From: Oppiella nova
Lineage: Eukaryota; Arthropoda; Arachnida; Sarcoptiformes; Oppiidae
DNA: 24,540 bases
NCBI GenBank assembly: GCA_905397405.1
Contig: CAJPVJ010000471.1
Location: forward strand, 1 to 24,540
Direction of reading: 5' to 3'
Both the position numbers and the translations under genes were made by a program. Under the pieces are notes generated by a model. It saw only the letters and a list, made by a program, of their open reading frames with translations. It was not told where the DNA came from and made no database searches. Of this stretch, positions 24,524 through 24,540 are shown in pieces (position 1 is the first letter of the stretch; each line of letters opens with the position of its first letter).

Positions 24524-24540
24524 CTCTCTCTCTCTCTCTC
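24524..24540. repeat. CT microsatellite at the window edge
   Basis: CT units running out of the window, preceded by further CTCTCT clusters from about 24500. Confidence 0.85.

Larger units (their letters stand above)
20477..24540 (-). other. Upstream intron, 5' UTR or control region of E74
   Basis: I find no exon here that I can support. The sequence is AT-rich with GA/CT tracts, several GAATATTC copies, a possible ETS site and a less AT-rich terminal segment (24230-24520) with an X-box. Short open stretches on the minus strand (for example around 23690-23810) have no recognised content. The next upstream E74 exon is probably outside the window. Confidence 0.5.

Overview
The window is eukaryotic, AT-rich and arthropod-like. 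The best guess is an acariform (oribatid-type) mite. That guess rests on the style of the expanded F-box family, on 64-74 nt introns and on an E74-type ETS gene, and it is an inference. Two unrelated halves meet tail to tail.

Positions 1 to about 14.3 kb (plus strand) hold a head-to-tail array of F-box/leucine-rich-repeat genes, the substrate-receptor type of SCF ubiquitin ligases. I count nine units. Unit 1 is the 3' end of a gene that enters from outside (1-363). Unit 2 is 5'-truncated (625-1122). Unit 3 has a nonsense codon and a 3' frameshift (1616-3041). Unit 4 has an intact ORF that runs through what is an intron in its sisters (3790-5265). Unit 5 is intact (5856-7394). Units 6 and 7 are multiply broken (7476-8944, 9649-11164). 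Unit 8 is intact (11902-13380). Unit 9 is a 59-bp relic (14079-14137). Units 3-8 share one plan: a very short first coding exon of variable sequence, a 66-74 nt intron, then one large exon with the F-box and repeats. Units 5, 7 and 8 carry a further 65-66 nt intron in the 5' UTR that units 3 and 4 lack. A conserved upstream block marks each complete unit.

About 13.7-15.6 kb is the convergent intergenic region. It holds an unexplained block with two palindromes, the ninth-unit relic and very AT-rich sequence.

15.6-20.5 kb (minus strand) holds the 3' part of an ecdysone-induced E74/Eip74EF orthologue. Six exons join in phase: a Gln/His/Ser/Thr-rich exon with two SUMO-type motifs, a basic linker exon, three exons that together encode a complete ETS domain, and a terminal exon. 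There are two competing candidates for the terminal exon. The intron between the last two ETS exons contains a 458-bp MITE-like element with 20-bp terminal inverted repeats and degenerate 7-9 bp flanking direct repeats.

20.5-24.5 kb is noncoding as far as I can see. It is probably an upstream intron, 5' UTR or control region of E74, with GA/CT tracts, copies of a GAATATTC palindrome and a perfect RFX X-box. The two halves have no obvious functional link. The first is a fast birth-and-death receptor family and the second a conserved hormone-response transcription factor.
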